Source: Betaproteobacteria bacterium (lineage in GTDB: Bacteria > Pseudomonadota > Gammaproteobacteria > Burkholderiales > SG8-41). Taken from it: a stretch of DNA of 6,449 nucleotides. Below the pieces are notes generated by a model. The model saw only the letters and a list, made by a program, of their open reading frames with translations, was not told the origin of the DNA and ran no database searches. Numbering within the stretch: position 1 is the stretch's first letter; every line of letters begins with the position of its first letter. Positions 1 to 5,924 of the stretch are shown here, one piece after another. Where the stretch lies: positions 1 to 6,449 of the forward strand of contig JAQGNC010000122.1 in the NCBI GenBank assembly GCA_028292065.1. Reading direction: 5' to 3'. Made by a program: the position numbers and the translations under genes.

Positions 1-256
1 CGACGAAAGTCGAGAAGTTATGGAAGAAAAGCGCGAACCCGACAGGCTCACCGCCGAGCTCGGCGATCAGCGCTTCGGCGACTCGCGGCCCGCCGAAAAG
101 CTCCTCCGTGAGCGTCGCTTCGTCGGCTTCGACGTGATCGAGCAGCTTCTCGAACGCCGCGAGCTCGCGGATGAGCGAGAGCAGCACGGCGGCATCGTCG
201 CGCTGTGCATAACGGATAAAAAGATCGGGAACGCCCGTGGAGAATCGATCCGGCAT
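1..256 (-). CDS. GNAT family N-acetyltransferase, N-terminal part (runs off the left edge)
   Basis: Reading leftward from ATG at 256-254 gives 85 open codons to the window edge, beginning MPDRFSTGVPDLFIRYAQRD. The segment looks like the first half of a GNAT fold: a first strand (LFIRYAQRDD, 12-21), helix 1 (LLSLIRELAAFEKL, 25-38), an acidic loop with EELFGG (51-56), a strand EALIAEL (61-67), then EPVGFALFFHNFSTF (70-84). That last block resembles bacterial relatives of spermidine/spermine acetyltransferase. The family transfers acetyl from acetyl-CoA to an amine; the substrate cannot be told here. The CoA-binding R/QxxGxG/A loop lies beyond the edge. A Shine-Dalgarno GGAG (minus strand, 269-266) sits 9 nt before the ATG, supporting this start. 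It diverges from the FAH-family gene across 222 bp. Family assignment is good; any specific enzyme name would be a guess. Confidence 0.85.
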   Translation of the reverse strand, partial: MPDRFSTGVPDLFIRYAQRDDAAVLLSLIRELAAFEKLLDHVEADEATLTEELFGGPRVAEALIAELGGEPVGFALFFHNFSTFV

Positions 257-292
257 CTATATGCGCTCCGAGTGGTTGGGTGTTGCCATGAA

Positions 293-409
293 GCGCGCCG
301 CACATGTCGCGTGCGACGCTCTTGATGTAAAGGGCGCCGCACACGTCGAGTGCGGCACTCTTAATGTCAAGCACGCCACACACGTCGTGTGTGGCGTGCT
401 TACTGTAAA
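293..409. repeat. Three tandem 39-bp palindromic repeats
   Basis: Units lie at 293-331, 332-370 and 371-409 with no gaps. Each has a 13-nt left arm, a GTC centre, a 13-nt right arm and a 10-nt linker of the type TT(g/a)ATGT(a/c)AA (third copy TTACTGTAAA). Unit 3 is a perfect 13-bp inverted repeat (GCACGCCACACAC, GTC, GTGTGTGGCGTGC). Unit 2 has 10 Watson-Crick pairs plus one G-T; unit 1 has 9 plus one. Arm positions 3 and 8 are G-C in units 1 and 2 and A-T in unit 3, so both sides changed together. The array lies between the divergent GNAT and FAH-family genes. It could be a set of regulator sites, RNA hairpins in a leader, or a dispersed repeat family that expanded locally; sequence alone does not decide. 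Read on the minus strand, the unit gives a 13-residue peptide period, but this belongs to spurious frames. Confidence 0.85.
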
Positions 410-478
410 GTAGCGGGCGCAAAAAATCATCGGCGTCCGTTCGACGCGCCTTCTTCCCGAACCCGTGAGATCCCAAGC

Positions 479-1429
479 ATGAGACTGCTGACTTTCGTTT
501 CCCGCACCCGACCCGCTGCACCGCGCCTGGGCGTCATGCTCGGCGAGCGCATCGTCGACCTTGCCGCCGCAGAGCACCTGAAGCCGGACGCGCCCGCACT
601 GCCCCCGACCATGCGCGAGCTCCTCGCGCTCGGCGCCCCCGGTCTGGCGCGCGTACGCGAGCTGTTCGACACGGCCAAGGCGCGCCAGTCGGCGCTTCCC
701 GCCGGGACGCTGCTCGCCGAGTCCGAGATCCGCTATCTGCCGCCGATCTCTGACGCCGAGAAATTCCTGTGCGTCGGCAAGAACTATCGCACCCACCTCG
801 CCGAGCTCGCCGCCAACGACCTCATCAAGGAAATGCCGGGCGAGCCCACCGGCTTCATCAAGCTCAACACCTGTCTCACCGGCCACGACGCCGACGTCGA
901 GCGGCCTTCGACGGTGTCGCGCCTCGACTACGAGCCCGAGCTCGTGTTCGTCATCGGCAAACCTGCCTACGGCGTGAAAGAGAAGGACGCGTTCGACTAC
1001 GTCGCCGGCATCACGATCCTCAACGACCTCACCTGCCGCGACACCCAGAAAGCCGAAGTCGCATCCGGCTCGCGCTTCTGGACTTCGAAGAACGCACCCG
1101 GCTTCGGTCCGCTGGGGCCGTGCATCATCACGATGGACGAAGTCGAAGACCCGTACGACATCTGGGTCACGTGCAGCGTCAACGGCGAGCAGCGCATGCG
1201 CGTGAACACGTCCGACCAGATCTGGAAGCTGCCCCGCATCATCGAGCACTTCTCGCGGCTCATTCCGTTCGAGCCCGGCGACATGTTCTCGACCGGTGCG
1301 CCGGGCGGCGTCGCCGTCGGCAAGCCGAATGCCGAAGACCTCTACGTGAAGCCCGGCGACGTGGTCGAATGTGCTTTCGAAAAACCGGCGATGGTGCTGC
1401 GCACGCGGATCGTCGCGCCGACGCGCTAG
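479..1429 (+). CDS. Fumarylacetoacetate hydrolase (FAH) family protein
   Basis: The 316-aa product has a roughly 90-residue N-terminal domain (MRLLTFVSRTRPAAPRLG start) and a C-terminal FAH catalytic fold. Visible signatures are GKNYRTHLAE (100-109; H106 and E109 match the helix carrying the catalytic His-Glu pair in FAHD1-type enzymes), LDYEPELVFVIGK (149-161; E152 and E154 as metal ligands), LNDLTCRD (181-188; D183 as third metal ligand), K204 before GFGPLGP, and the closing STGAPGGVAVG (271-281). Such enzymes use Mg2+ or Mn2+ to hydrolyse, decarboxylate or isomerise 2-oxo-acid substrates, often in aromatic or sugar-acid breakdown; they are cytosolic. The substrate cannot be assigned. ATG at 479 was preferred over the upstream in-frame ATG at 389 because 389 lies inside the palindromic repeat array and the MRLLTF start fits the family. 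The Shine-Dalgarno is weak (GTGAGA about 8 nt upstream). It appears monocistronic, with a terminator-like hairpin 12 nt after the stop. Confidence 0.9.
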   Translation: MRLLTFVSRTRPAAPRLGVMLGERIVDLAAAEHLKPDAPALPPTMRELLALGAPGLARVRELFDTAKARQSALPAGTLLAESEIRYLPPISDAEKFLCVGKNYRTHLAELAANDLIKEMPGEPTGFIKLNTCLTGHDADVERPSTVSRLDYEPELVFVIGKPAYGVKEKDAFDYVAGITILNDLTCRDTQKAEVASGSRFWTSKNAPGFGPLGPCIITMDEVEDPYDIWVTCSVNGEQRMRVNTSDQIWKLPRIIEHFSRLIPFEPGDMFSTGAPGGVAVGKPNAEDLYVKPGDVVECAFEKPAMVLRTRIVAPTR

Positions 1430-1440
1430 GCCTGGCCCAC

Positions 1441-1482
1441 TGGGGTCTGACCCCGGCTTTTTGGGGTCAGACCCCGGTTTAC
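1441..1482. repeat. REP-like pair of GGGGTC(T/A)GACCCC palindromes
   Basis: Two 21-bp units (1441-1461 and 1462-1482) share TGGGGTC(t/a)GACCCCGG followed by a T-rich tail. Within each, GGGGTC/GACCCC (1442-1454 and 1463-1475) is a 13-nt dyad around one base. The two cores are also exact reverse complements of each other, so together they make a 13-bp inverted repeat with an 8-nt loop (1455-1462). Short elements with this GGGGTC-GACCCC core are, from general knowledge, common in intergenic regions of high-GC proteobacteria. No transposase is nearby. Confidence 0.8.
1442..1462 (+). terminator. Candidate intrinsic terminator of the FAH-family gene
   Basis: A GGGGT stem (1442-1446), a CTG loop (1447-1449) and ACCCC (1450-1454) are followed by GGC and five T residues (1458-1462), 12 nt after the TAG stop. 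The stem is short but all G/C-rich, and the T run is right for rho-independent termination. It overlaps the REP-like pair, whose longer 13-bp stem could compete with it. Confidence 0.4.
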
Positions 1483-1501
1483 ATCGACAAAGCAGAATGA
1501 A

Positions 1502-1587
1502 CACGGACGCCAAGGGGCTGGATCGAAATCAAATGAAAAATTACCTTCGCGTCCTTGTTCTTAACCTTTGCGTCCTTGGCGTTCCTG
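1502..1587. repeat. Intergenic repeat element of the CGTCCTTG type
   Basis: The ends form an inverted repeat: CACGGACGCCAAGG (1502-1515) against CCTTGGCGTTCCTG (1574-1587) pairs at 12 of 14 positions. Inside are two direct copies of ACCTT(c/t)GCGTCCTTG at 1543-1557 and 1564-1578, with a 21-bp period and one mismatch. Similar GCGTCCTT(t/g)GCG runs are familiar as non-coding dispersed repeats in many bacterial genomes. An open frame of 37 codons (ATG 1497, TGA 1608-1610) runs through it but follows the repeat pattern rather than a protein family. Confidence 0.65.
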
Positions 1588-1609
1588 CTTTCGACCTGAA
1601 TCAAGAGTG

Positions 1610-2377
1610 ATGTGGCGCATCCTCCGCATCGCGCTGCTGCTCTTCATCCTCGCGAGCGTCGCGCAGACTGCGTGGCTCGCGCGCACCCGCACCGCGGAAT
1701 GGAAGACGCCGCTGCGGGTGGCCGTCTACCCCATCCCGGCGGACGGGTCGGACGCGAGCCGGCGCTACGTCGCAGGGCTCGGTAAAGAACGGTACGAGGC
1801 GATCGAGGAATTCTTTCGCGTCGAAGCGGCAAAGCATGCGCTGCCCCTGCCGTCACCGGTCGAACTGACTCTCGCGCCCCCGATCGCCTCGCCGCCGCCT
1901 CCCGCGCCTTTCGGCGGCAACCCGCTCCGGGTCATCCTGTGGAGCCTCGAGCTTCGCTCCTGGGCGTGGTGGAACGACACGGTGAAAGGCCGCAAGCCTC
2001 ACGTGCGCGTGTTCGTCACGTATCACGACCCGGCGCTCGACGCCCGCCTTGCGCACTCGACGGGTCTGCAGAAAGGCCTGCTCGGGGTGGTCAACGCCTA
2101 CGCGCAGGCCGACATGGACGGCAGCAACAACGTCGTGATCGCGCACGAGCTGCTGCACACTCTCGGCGCGACCGACAAGTACGATCCGGCGACCAACCTT
2201 CCCGTGTTTCCCGACGGTTACGCCGATCCGCAGGCGCAACCGCTCCATCCGCAACGCCGCGCGGAGATCATGGCCGGGCGCATCGCGGTGTCGGAGACGC
2301 ACGCGGAAACGCCGTCGAGCCTGAAGCAGGCGGCGATCGGGGCGAAGACTGCCCGCGAGATCGGGTGGAGGAACTAG
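1610..2377 (+). CDS. Membrane-anchored metzincin-like putative zinc metallopeptidase
   Basis: The product is 255 aa. Residues 4-24 (ILRIALLLFILASVAQT region) form one hydrophobic segment with a preceding Arg, fitting a signal anchor that places the rest in the periplasm. A Pro-rich stretch (90-101) precedes the C-terminal domain. The key motif is AHELLHTLGATDKYD (178-192), an HExxHxxGxxD pattern: H179 and H183 as zinc ligands, E180 as general base, G186, and D189 as a possible third ligand. EIMAG (219-223) could supply the Met-turn at M221. This layout recalls metzincins. LQKGLLGVVNAYA (153-165) and VRVFVTYHDP (132-141) look like conserved blocks of a family usually annotated as hypothetical. 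I know of no assigned substrate. ATG 1610 was chosen because the hydrophobic segment begins there; AAGAG lies just upstream but close. The stop of a spurious 37-codon frame overlaps it as TGATG. It seems to stand alone. Confidence 0.75.
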   Translation: MWRILRIALLLFILASVAQTAWLARTRTAEWKTPLRVAVYPIPADGSDASRRYVAGLGKERYEAIEEFFRVEAAKHALPLPSPVELTLAPPIASPPPPAPFGGNPLRVILWSLELRSWAWWNDTVKGRKPHVRVFVTYHDPALDARLAHSTGLQKGLLGVVNAYAQADMDGSNNVVIAHELLHTLGATDKYDPATNLPVFPDGYADPQAQPLHPQRRAEIMAGRIAVSETHAETPSSLKQAAIGAKTAREIGWRN

Positions 2378-2424
2378 CAGCGCTCGTGGGATGCCGTTCC
2401 CCATCGACTGCGTGGCCGCGCCAC

Positions 2425-2524
2425 GCTCAGGGCGAACGGACGTAGGAGGTAGAACGGACGTAGGAGGTGCGTAGCGCCGTCCGAGGTAACACCGTTCGTG
2501 CTGAGCCTGTCGAAGCATGAACGG
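2425..2524. repeat. Composite inverted-repeat element with GAGCCTGTCGA core
   Basis: At 2492-2524, CCGTTCGTGCT and AGCATGAACGG pair over 11 positions (10 Watson-Crick plus one G-T) around an 11-nt loop, GAGCCTGTCGA. This matches a dispersed repeat commonly seen between genes in proteobacteria (TTCGACAGGCTCAG on the other strand). A second, inverted half copy, GCTCAGGGCGAACGG (2425-2439), matches the reverse complement of 2492-2506 at 13 of 15 positions. The whole therefore looks like nested or paired insertions of the same family. No coding capacity is seen. Confidence 0.75.
2434..2468. repeat. Two tandem copies of GAACGGACGTAGGAGGT
   Basis: Identical 17-bp copies lie at 2434-2450 and 2452-2468, separated by one base, giving an 18-bp period. 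The first copy starts within the half repeat at 2425-2439. CGGACG (2455-2460) can also pair with CGTCCG (2478-2483). It resembles AGGAGGT Shine-Dalgarno sequence but has no following start codon, so a role in translation is unlikely. Confidence 0.8.
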
Positions 2525-2689
2525 CCGCCGTTCCCCCCTTTCGACTGCACGGCTCGCCGCACTCCCCTCCGAAGGGGCCGCCTGACTGGTGCCGCGCGGG
2601 CGAGTCCATAGCGCGGACTGAGACCGGAGCGAGATATTCGGCCCCGCTTTTTCGTTAGAATCAACCGGTTCGCCGCAGACTCCCCCCTC

Positions 2690-5600
2690 ATGACCGCATC
2701 GCCTCAGCAAAGCAGTTCAGGTTTCAACATGGTCGAGCTCGCGCTGCGCCGGCCGTACACCTTCATCGTCATGGCGATGCTGATCCTGCTCGCCACGCCT
2801 TTCGTGCTGCGCAACATGGCGACCGACATCTTCCCGGAAATCGACATTCCGGTCGTCAGCATCATCTGGAACTACAACGGCCTCTCGGCCGTGGAGATGG
2901 GCCAGCGCATCGCCGGCCAGAGCGAGCGCGGCCTCACGACCACCGTGAGCGACATCGAGCACATCGAGTCGCAGTCGCTCGCGGGCGTGACGGTCATCAA
3001 GGTCTTCTTCCAGCCGACCGCGAACATCCAGACCGCGCTCGCCCAGGTCGTCGCCGCGATGCAGACCCAGGTGCGCCAACTGCCGCCCGGAATCACGCCG
3101 CCGCTCGTCATCAAGTATTCGGCCTCCAGCATCCCGGTCATGCAGCTCGCGCTGTCGAGCCCGACCCTGCCCGAGCAGTCGGTATTCGACGCGGCGGTGA
3201 ACCAGCTGCGCCCGCAGCTCGTGACGCTGCCGGGTGTGGCGATCCCCTTCCCGTTCGGCGGCAAGATCCGCGTGATCTCGGTGGACCTCGACATGAGCGC
3301 GCTGCAGGCGCGCGGTCTCGCGCCCGCCGACGTCGTCACCGCGATCAATATCCAGAACCTGATCCTGCCGTCGGGCACCGCCAAGTTCGGCGACACCGAA
3401 TACAGCGTCAAGATGAACGCTTCGCCGGATGCGATCAACGGGCTGAACGACCTGCCGGTGCGCACGCAAGCCGGCGCGACGACTTACGTTCGCGACGTCG
3501 CACAGGTCCGCGACGGTTTCTCGCCGCAGACCAACGTCGTGCGCCAGGACGGCGAGCGAGGGGTGCTGCTCTCGGTGCTCAAGAACGCAGGCGTGTCCAC
3601 GCTCGACATCGTGAAGAGCATCCGCGAGACCCTGCCGCTAGCGACCCAGATCCTGCCGAGCGACATCAAGGTCACCCCGCTCTTCGACCAGTCGGTGTTC
3701 GTCAAAGCGGCGGTAACCGGCGTGGTCATCGAAGCGTGTATCGCCGCGCTGCTGACCGCGCTCATGGTCCTGCTCTTCCTCGGCAACTGGCGCAGCACCC
3801 TCATCATCGCGCTGACGATCCCGCTGTCGATCCTCGCCTCCATCCTCGTGCTCTACGCGCTGGGCCAGACGCTCAACATCATGACCCTCGGCGGCATGGC
3901 GCTGTCGGTCGGTATCCTGGTCGACCAGGCGATCGTCACGATCGAGAACATCGAGCGCCACCTGCACAATGGCACCGAGCTGAACGAAGCGATCCTCGTC
4001 GGCGCGGGCGAGATCGGCGTTCCCGCGTTCGTGTCGACGCTGTGCATCTGTATCGTATTCGTGCCGATGTTCTTCCTGACCGGCGTCGCGCGCTTCCTGT
4101 TCGTGCCGATGGCGATGGCGGTGGTGTTCGCGATGGTCGCGTCCTACATCCTGTCGCGAACCCTCGTTCCCACGCTCGTCATGCTGCTCATGGGCGGCGT
4201 GCACACCGATGCGAACGCGAAGCCGAGCCTGCTCCAGCGCCTCTACCGCGGCTTCGACGCGCAGTTCGAGCGCGTGCGCCGCGCGTATACCCTCACGCTT
4301 TCGGCGCTGCTCGCCAAGCGTAAAGGCTTCGCGTTCGCGTTCATGGGTTTCTGCGTGCTGTCGTGCCTGCTCTACCCGATGCTCGGGCGCGACTTCTTCC
4401 CGAGCGTCGACGCGGGCCAGATCCGCCTGCACTTCAGGACAGCCACCGGCACGCGGATCGAAGAGACCTCACGCGTGGCGGATGCGGTGGAAGTCGCGAT
4501 CCGCGAGCTCATCCCGCGCGACCAGCTCGAAACCATCCTCGACAACATCGGCGTTCCCAACAGCGGTATCAATCTTTCCTACAGCAACTCCGGCGTCATC
4601 GGGACGTTCGACGGCGAAATCCTGATGTCGCTGCACGAAGGCCACCGTCCGACCGACGAGTTCGTGACCCTGCTGCGCACCGAGCTCCCGAAGCGCTTCC
4701 CGGGCGTCGAATTCTTCTTCCAGCCGGCGGACATCGTCACCCAGATCCTCAACTTCGGCCTGCCCGCCGCGATCGATGTGCAGTTCACCGGCCCTGCGAT
4801 GACGCAGAACGCCGCGCTCGCGGCCGATCTAACGAAGTCGCTGAAGCAAATTCCCGGCGCGGTCGACGTGCACGTGCACCAGCGCCTCGACAATCCGGCG
4901 ATCGACCTGCAGATGGACCGCTCGCGGCTGCAGCAGGTCGGGCTCACCGCGTTCAACGTCGGCCAGAACGTGCTCGTGACGCTCGCGGGCAGCGCGCAGA
5001 CCGCGCCCGCGTTCTGGCTCAACCCGCAGAACGGCGTCGTGTACAGCGTCCAGGTGTCGACGCCGCAATACAACGTCGACTCGCTCGATTCGCTGCTGAA
5101 CATCCCGGTCGGCACGAGCCAGGCGGCGGCCGGCGGCGGCAGCACCCAGTTGCTCGGCAACCTCGTCGAAGCGCGGCCGAGCCGCAGCATCGCGGTGGCC
5201 TCGCGCTACAACATCATGCCGGCGGTCGACATCTACGTGAGCGTGCACGGCACCGACCTCGCTTCGGTCGCGAAAGTCGTGCAGGAGAAAATCGACGAGA
5301 TCCGCCCCAAGCTCCCGCGCGGCAGCCAGGTCGTCATGCGCGGACAGGTCGAGACGATGCAGGCGTCGTTCATCGGCCTCGGCGTCGGCCTCGCGATGGC
5401 GATCGTGCTCGTCTACCTGCTGATCGTGGTCAACTTCCAGTCGTGGATAGACGCGGCGGTCATCATCGCGGCGCTGCCCGCGGCGCTCGCGGGGATCGCG
5501 TGGATGCTCTTCATCACCGGAACGACCTTGAGCGTGCCGGCGCTGACCGGCGCCATCATGACGATGGGCGTTGCGACCGCAAACAGCATTCTGCTGGTGT

Positions 5601-5920
5601 CGTTCGCGCGTGACCGCATGGCCGAAGGGGTGCCGGTGCTCTCGGCCGCGCTCGAAGCCGGTGCGACCCGCATCAGGCCGGTGCTCATGACCGCGCTCGC
5701 GATGATCATCGGTATGATCCCGATGGCGCTGGGGATCGGCGAAGGCGCGGAACAGAACGCGCCGCTCGGCCGTGCGGTGATCGGCGGCCTCATCTTCGCG
5801 ACCGTCTCGACCCTCTTTTTCGTTCCGGTGGTCTACGCCGGCGTCCATCGCCGGCTCGCCCTGCGCCGCAACGCTCGCACGCCCGTGCTGCCCACCGGCG
5901 GCACGCATCAGGAGATCTGA
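2690..5920 (+). CDS. RND (HAE1/AcrB-type) efflux transporter permease
   Basis: The product is 1076 aa, close to AcrB-type length. It is an inner-membrane proton-driven exporter, probably trimeric, with two repeats: TM1 (about 22-40), porter loop (41-340), TM2-TM6 (about 342-500), TM7 (about 547-565), second porter loop (566-890), TM8-TM12 (about 892-1050). Signatures are RRPYTF (20-25), TDIFPEIDIP (45-54), GRDFFPSVDAGQI (566-578) and RIRPVLMT (994-1001). TM4 reads GILVDQAIVTIENIER (408-423): D412 matches AcrB D407, but the D408 position is Q413. In TM10, SFARD places R974 where AcrB has K940. R994 and T1001 match AcrB R971 and T978. Substrates cannot be predicted. ATG 2690 has no visible Shine-Dalgarno; in-frame ATG 2729 (M14), preceded by CAGG, aligns with the usual AcrB start and is a real alternative. 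The adaptor gene follows after 4 nt, so the two are co-transcribed. Confidence 0.95.
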   Translation: MTASPQQSSSGFNMVELALRRPYTFIVMAMLILLATPFVLRNMATDIFPEIDIPVVSIIWNYNGLSAVEMGQRIAGQSERGLTTTVSDIEHIESQSLAGVTVIKVFFQPTANIQTALAQVVAAMQTQVRQLPPGITPPLVIKYSASSIPVMQLALSSPTLPEQSVFDAAVNQLRPQLVTLPGVAIPFPFGGKIRVISVDLDMSALQARGLAPADVVTAINIQNLILPSGTAKFGDTEYSVKMNASPDAINGLNDLPVRTQAGATTYVRDVAQVRDGFSPQTNVVRQDGERGVLLSVLKNAGVSTLDIVKSIRETLPLATQILPSDIKVTPLFDQSVFVKAAVTGVVIEACIAALLTALMVLLFLGNWRSTLIIALTIPLSILASILVLYALGQTLNIMTLGGMALSVGILVDQAIVTIENIERHLHNGTELNEAILVGAGEIGVPAFVSTLCICIVFVPMFFLTGVARFLFVPMAMAVVFAMVASYILSRTLVPTLVMLLMGGVHTDANAKPSLLQRLYRGFDAQFERVRRAYTLTLSALLAKRKGFAFAFMGFCVLSCLLYPMLGRDFFPSVDAGQIRLHFRTATGTRIEETSRVADAVEVAIRELIPRDQLETILDNIGVPNSGINLSYSNSGVIGTFDGEILMSLHEGHRPTDEFVTLLRTELPKRFPGVEFFFQPADIVTQILNFGLPAAIDVQFTGPAMTQNAALAADLTKSLKQIPGAVDVHVHQRLDNPAIDLQMDRSRLQQVGLTAFNVGQNVLVTLAGSAQTAPAFWLNPQNGVVYSVQVSTPQYNVDSLDSLLNIPVGTSQAAAGGGSTQLLGNLVEARPSRSIAVASRYNIMPAVDIYVSVHGTDLASVAKVVQEKIDEIRPKLPRGSQVVMRGQVETMQASFIGLGVGLAMAIVLVYLLIVVNFQSWIDAAVIIAALPAALAGIAWMLFITGTTLSVPALTGAIMTMGVATANSILLVSFARDRMAEGVPVLSAALEAGATRIRPVLMTALAMIIGMIPMALGIGEGAEQNAPLGRAVIGGLIFATVSTLFFVPVVYAGVHRRLALRRNARTPVLPTGGTHQEI

Positions 5921-5924
5921 AGGT

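Larger units (their letters stand above)
2378..2689. other. 312-bp repeat-rich intergenic region before the efflux operon
   Basis: I find no credible gene here. It holds, in order, a half copy of the GAGCCTGTCGA-type repeat, two copies of a 17-bp tandem unit, the full hairpin copy (all 2425-2524), a small CCCCT/AGGGG hairpin with loop CCGA (2564-2577), and a T-run with a TAGAAT hexamer (2656-2661) 28 nt before the permease ATG. TAGAAT matches the -10 consensus at 5 of 6 positions, but no good -35 sits 16-18 bp upstream, so any promoter call is weak. Confidence 0.6.

Noticed and set aside
293..409. Possible CRISPR array
   Set aside because: Units are directly contiguous with no variable spacers, and the constant 10-nt linker is itself conserved. 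No cas genes are present.
433..447. GCGTC/GACGC hairpin with loop CGTTC ahead of the FAH-family start
   Set aside because: A 5-bp stem is expected by chance in DNA this GC-rich, and nothing else supports a leader function.
48..521. Minus-strand frame with a 13-residue peptide repeat (DVCGALYIK-type)
   Set aside because: The periodicity is the 39-bp DNA repeat read in frame. The frame overlaps the true GNAT reading frame, which has a Shine-Dalgarno and family motifs.
257..1513. Long minus-strand open frame (418 codons) opposite the FAH-family gene
   Set aside because: It is the antisense shadow of the clearly recognisable FAH-family gene. Its composition (Arg, Asp and Ala-rich) has no family features, and it crosses the palindromic array and the REP-like pair.
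1497..1610. 37-codon open frame starting MNTDAKGLD
   Set aside because: It is made of the CGTCCTTG repeat element, has no clear Shine-Dalgarno and resembles no protein family I know; kept only as a note on the TGATG overlap.
2656..2661. TAGAAT as a sigma-70 -10 element for the efflux operon
   Set aside because: There is no convincing -35 hexamer 16-18 bp upstream (the sequence is near GATATT), so I do not list it as a promoter feature.
4363..5613. 416-codon plus-strand frame within the permease gene
   Set aside because: Arg/Pro/Ala-rich out-of-frame reading of a high-GC gene; the permease frame carries all the conserved RND motifs.
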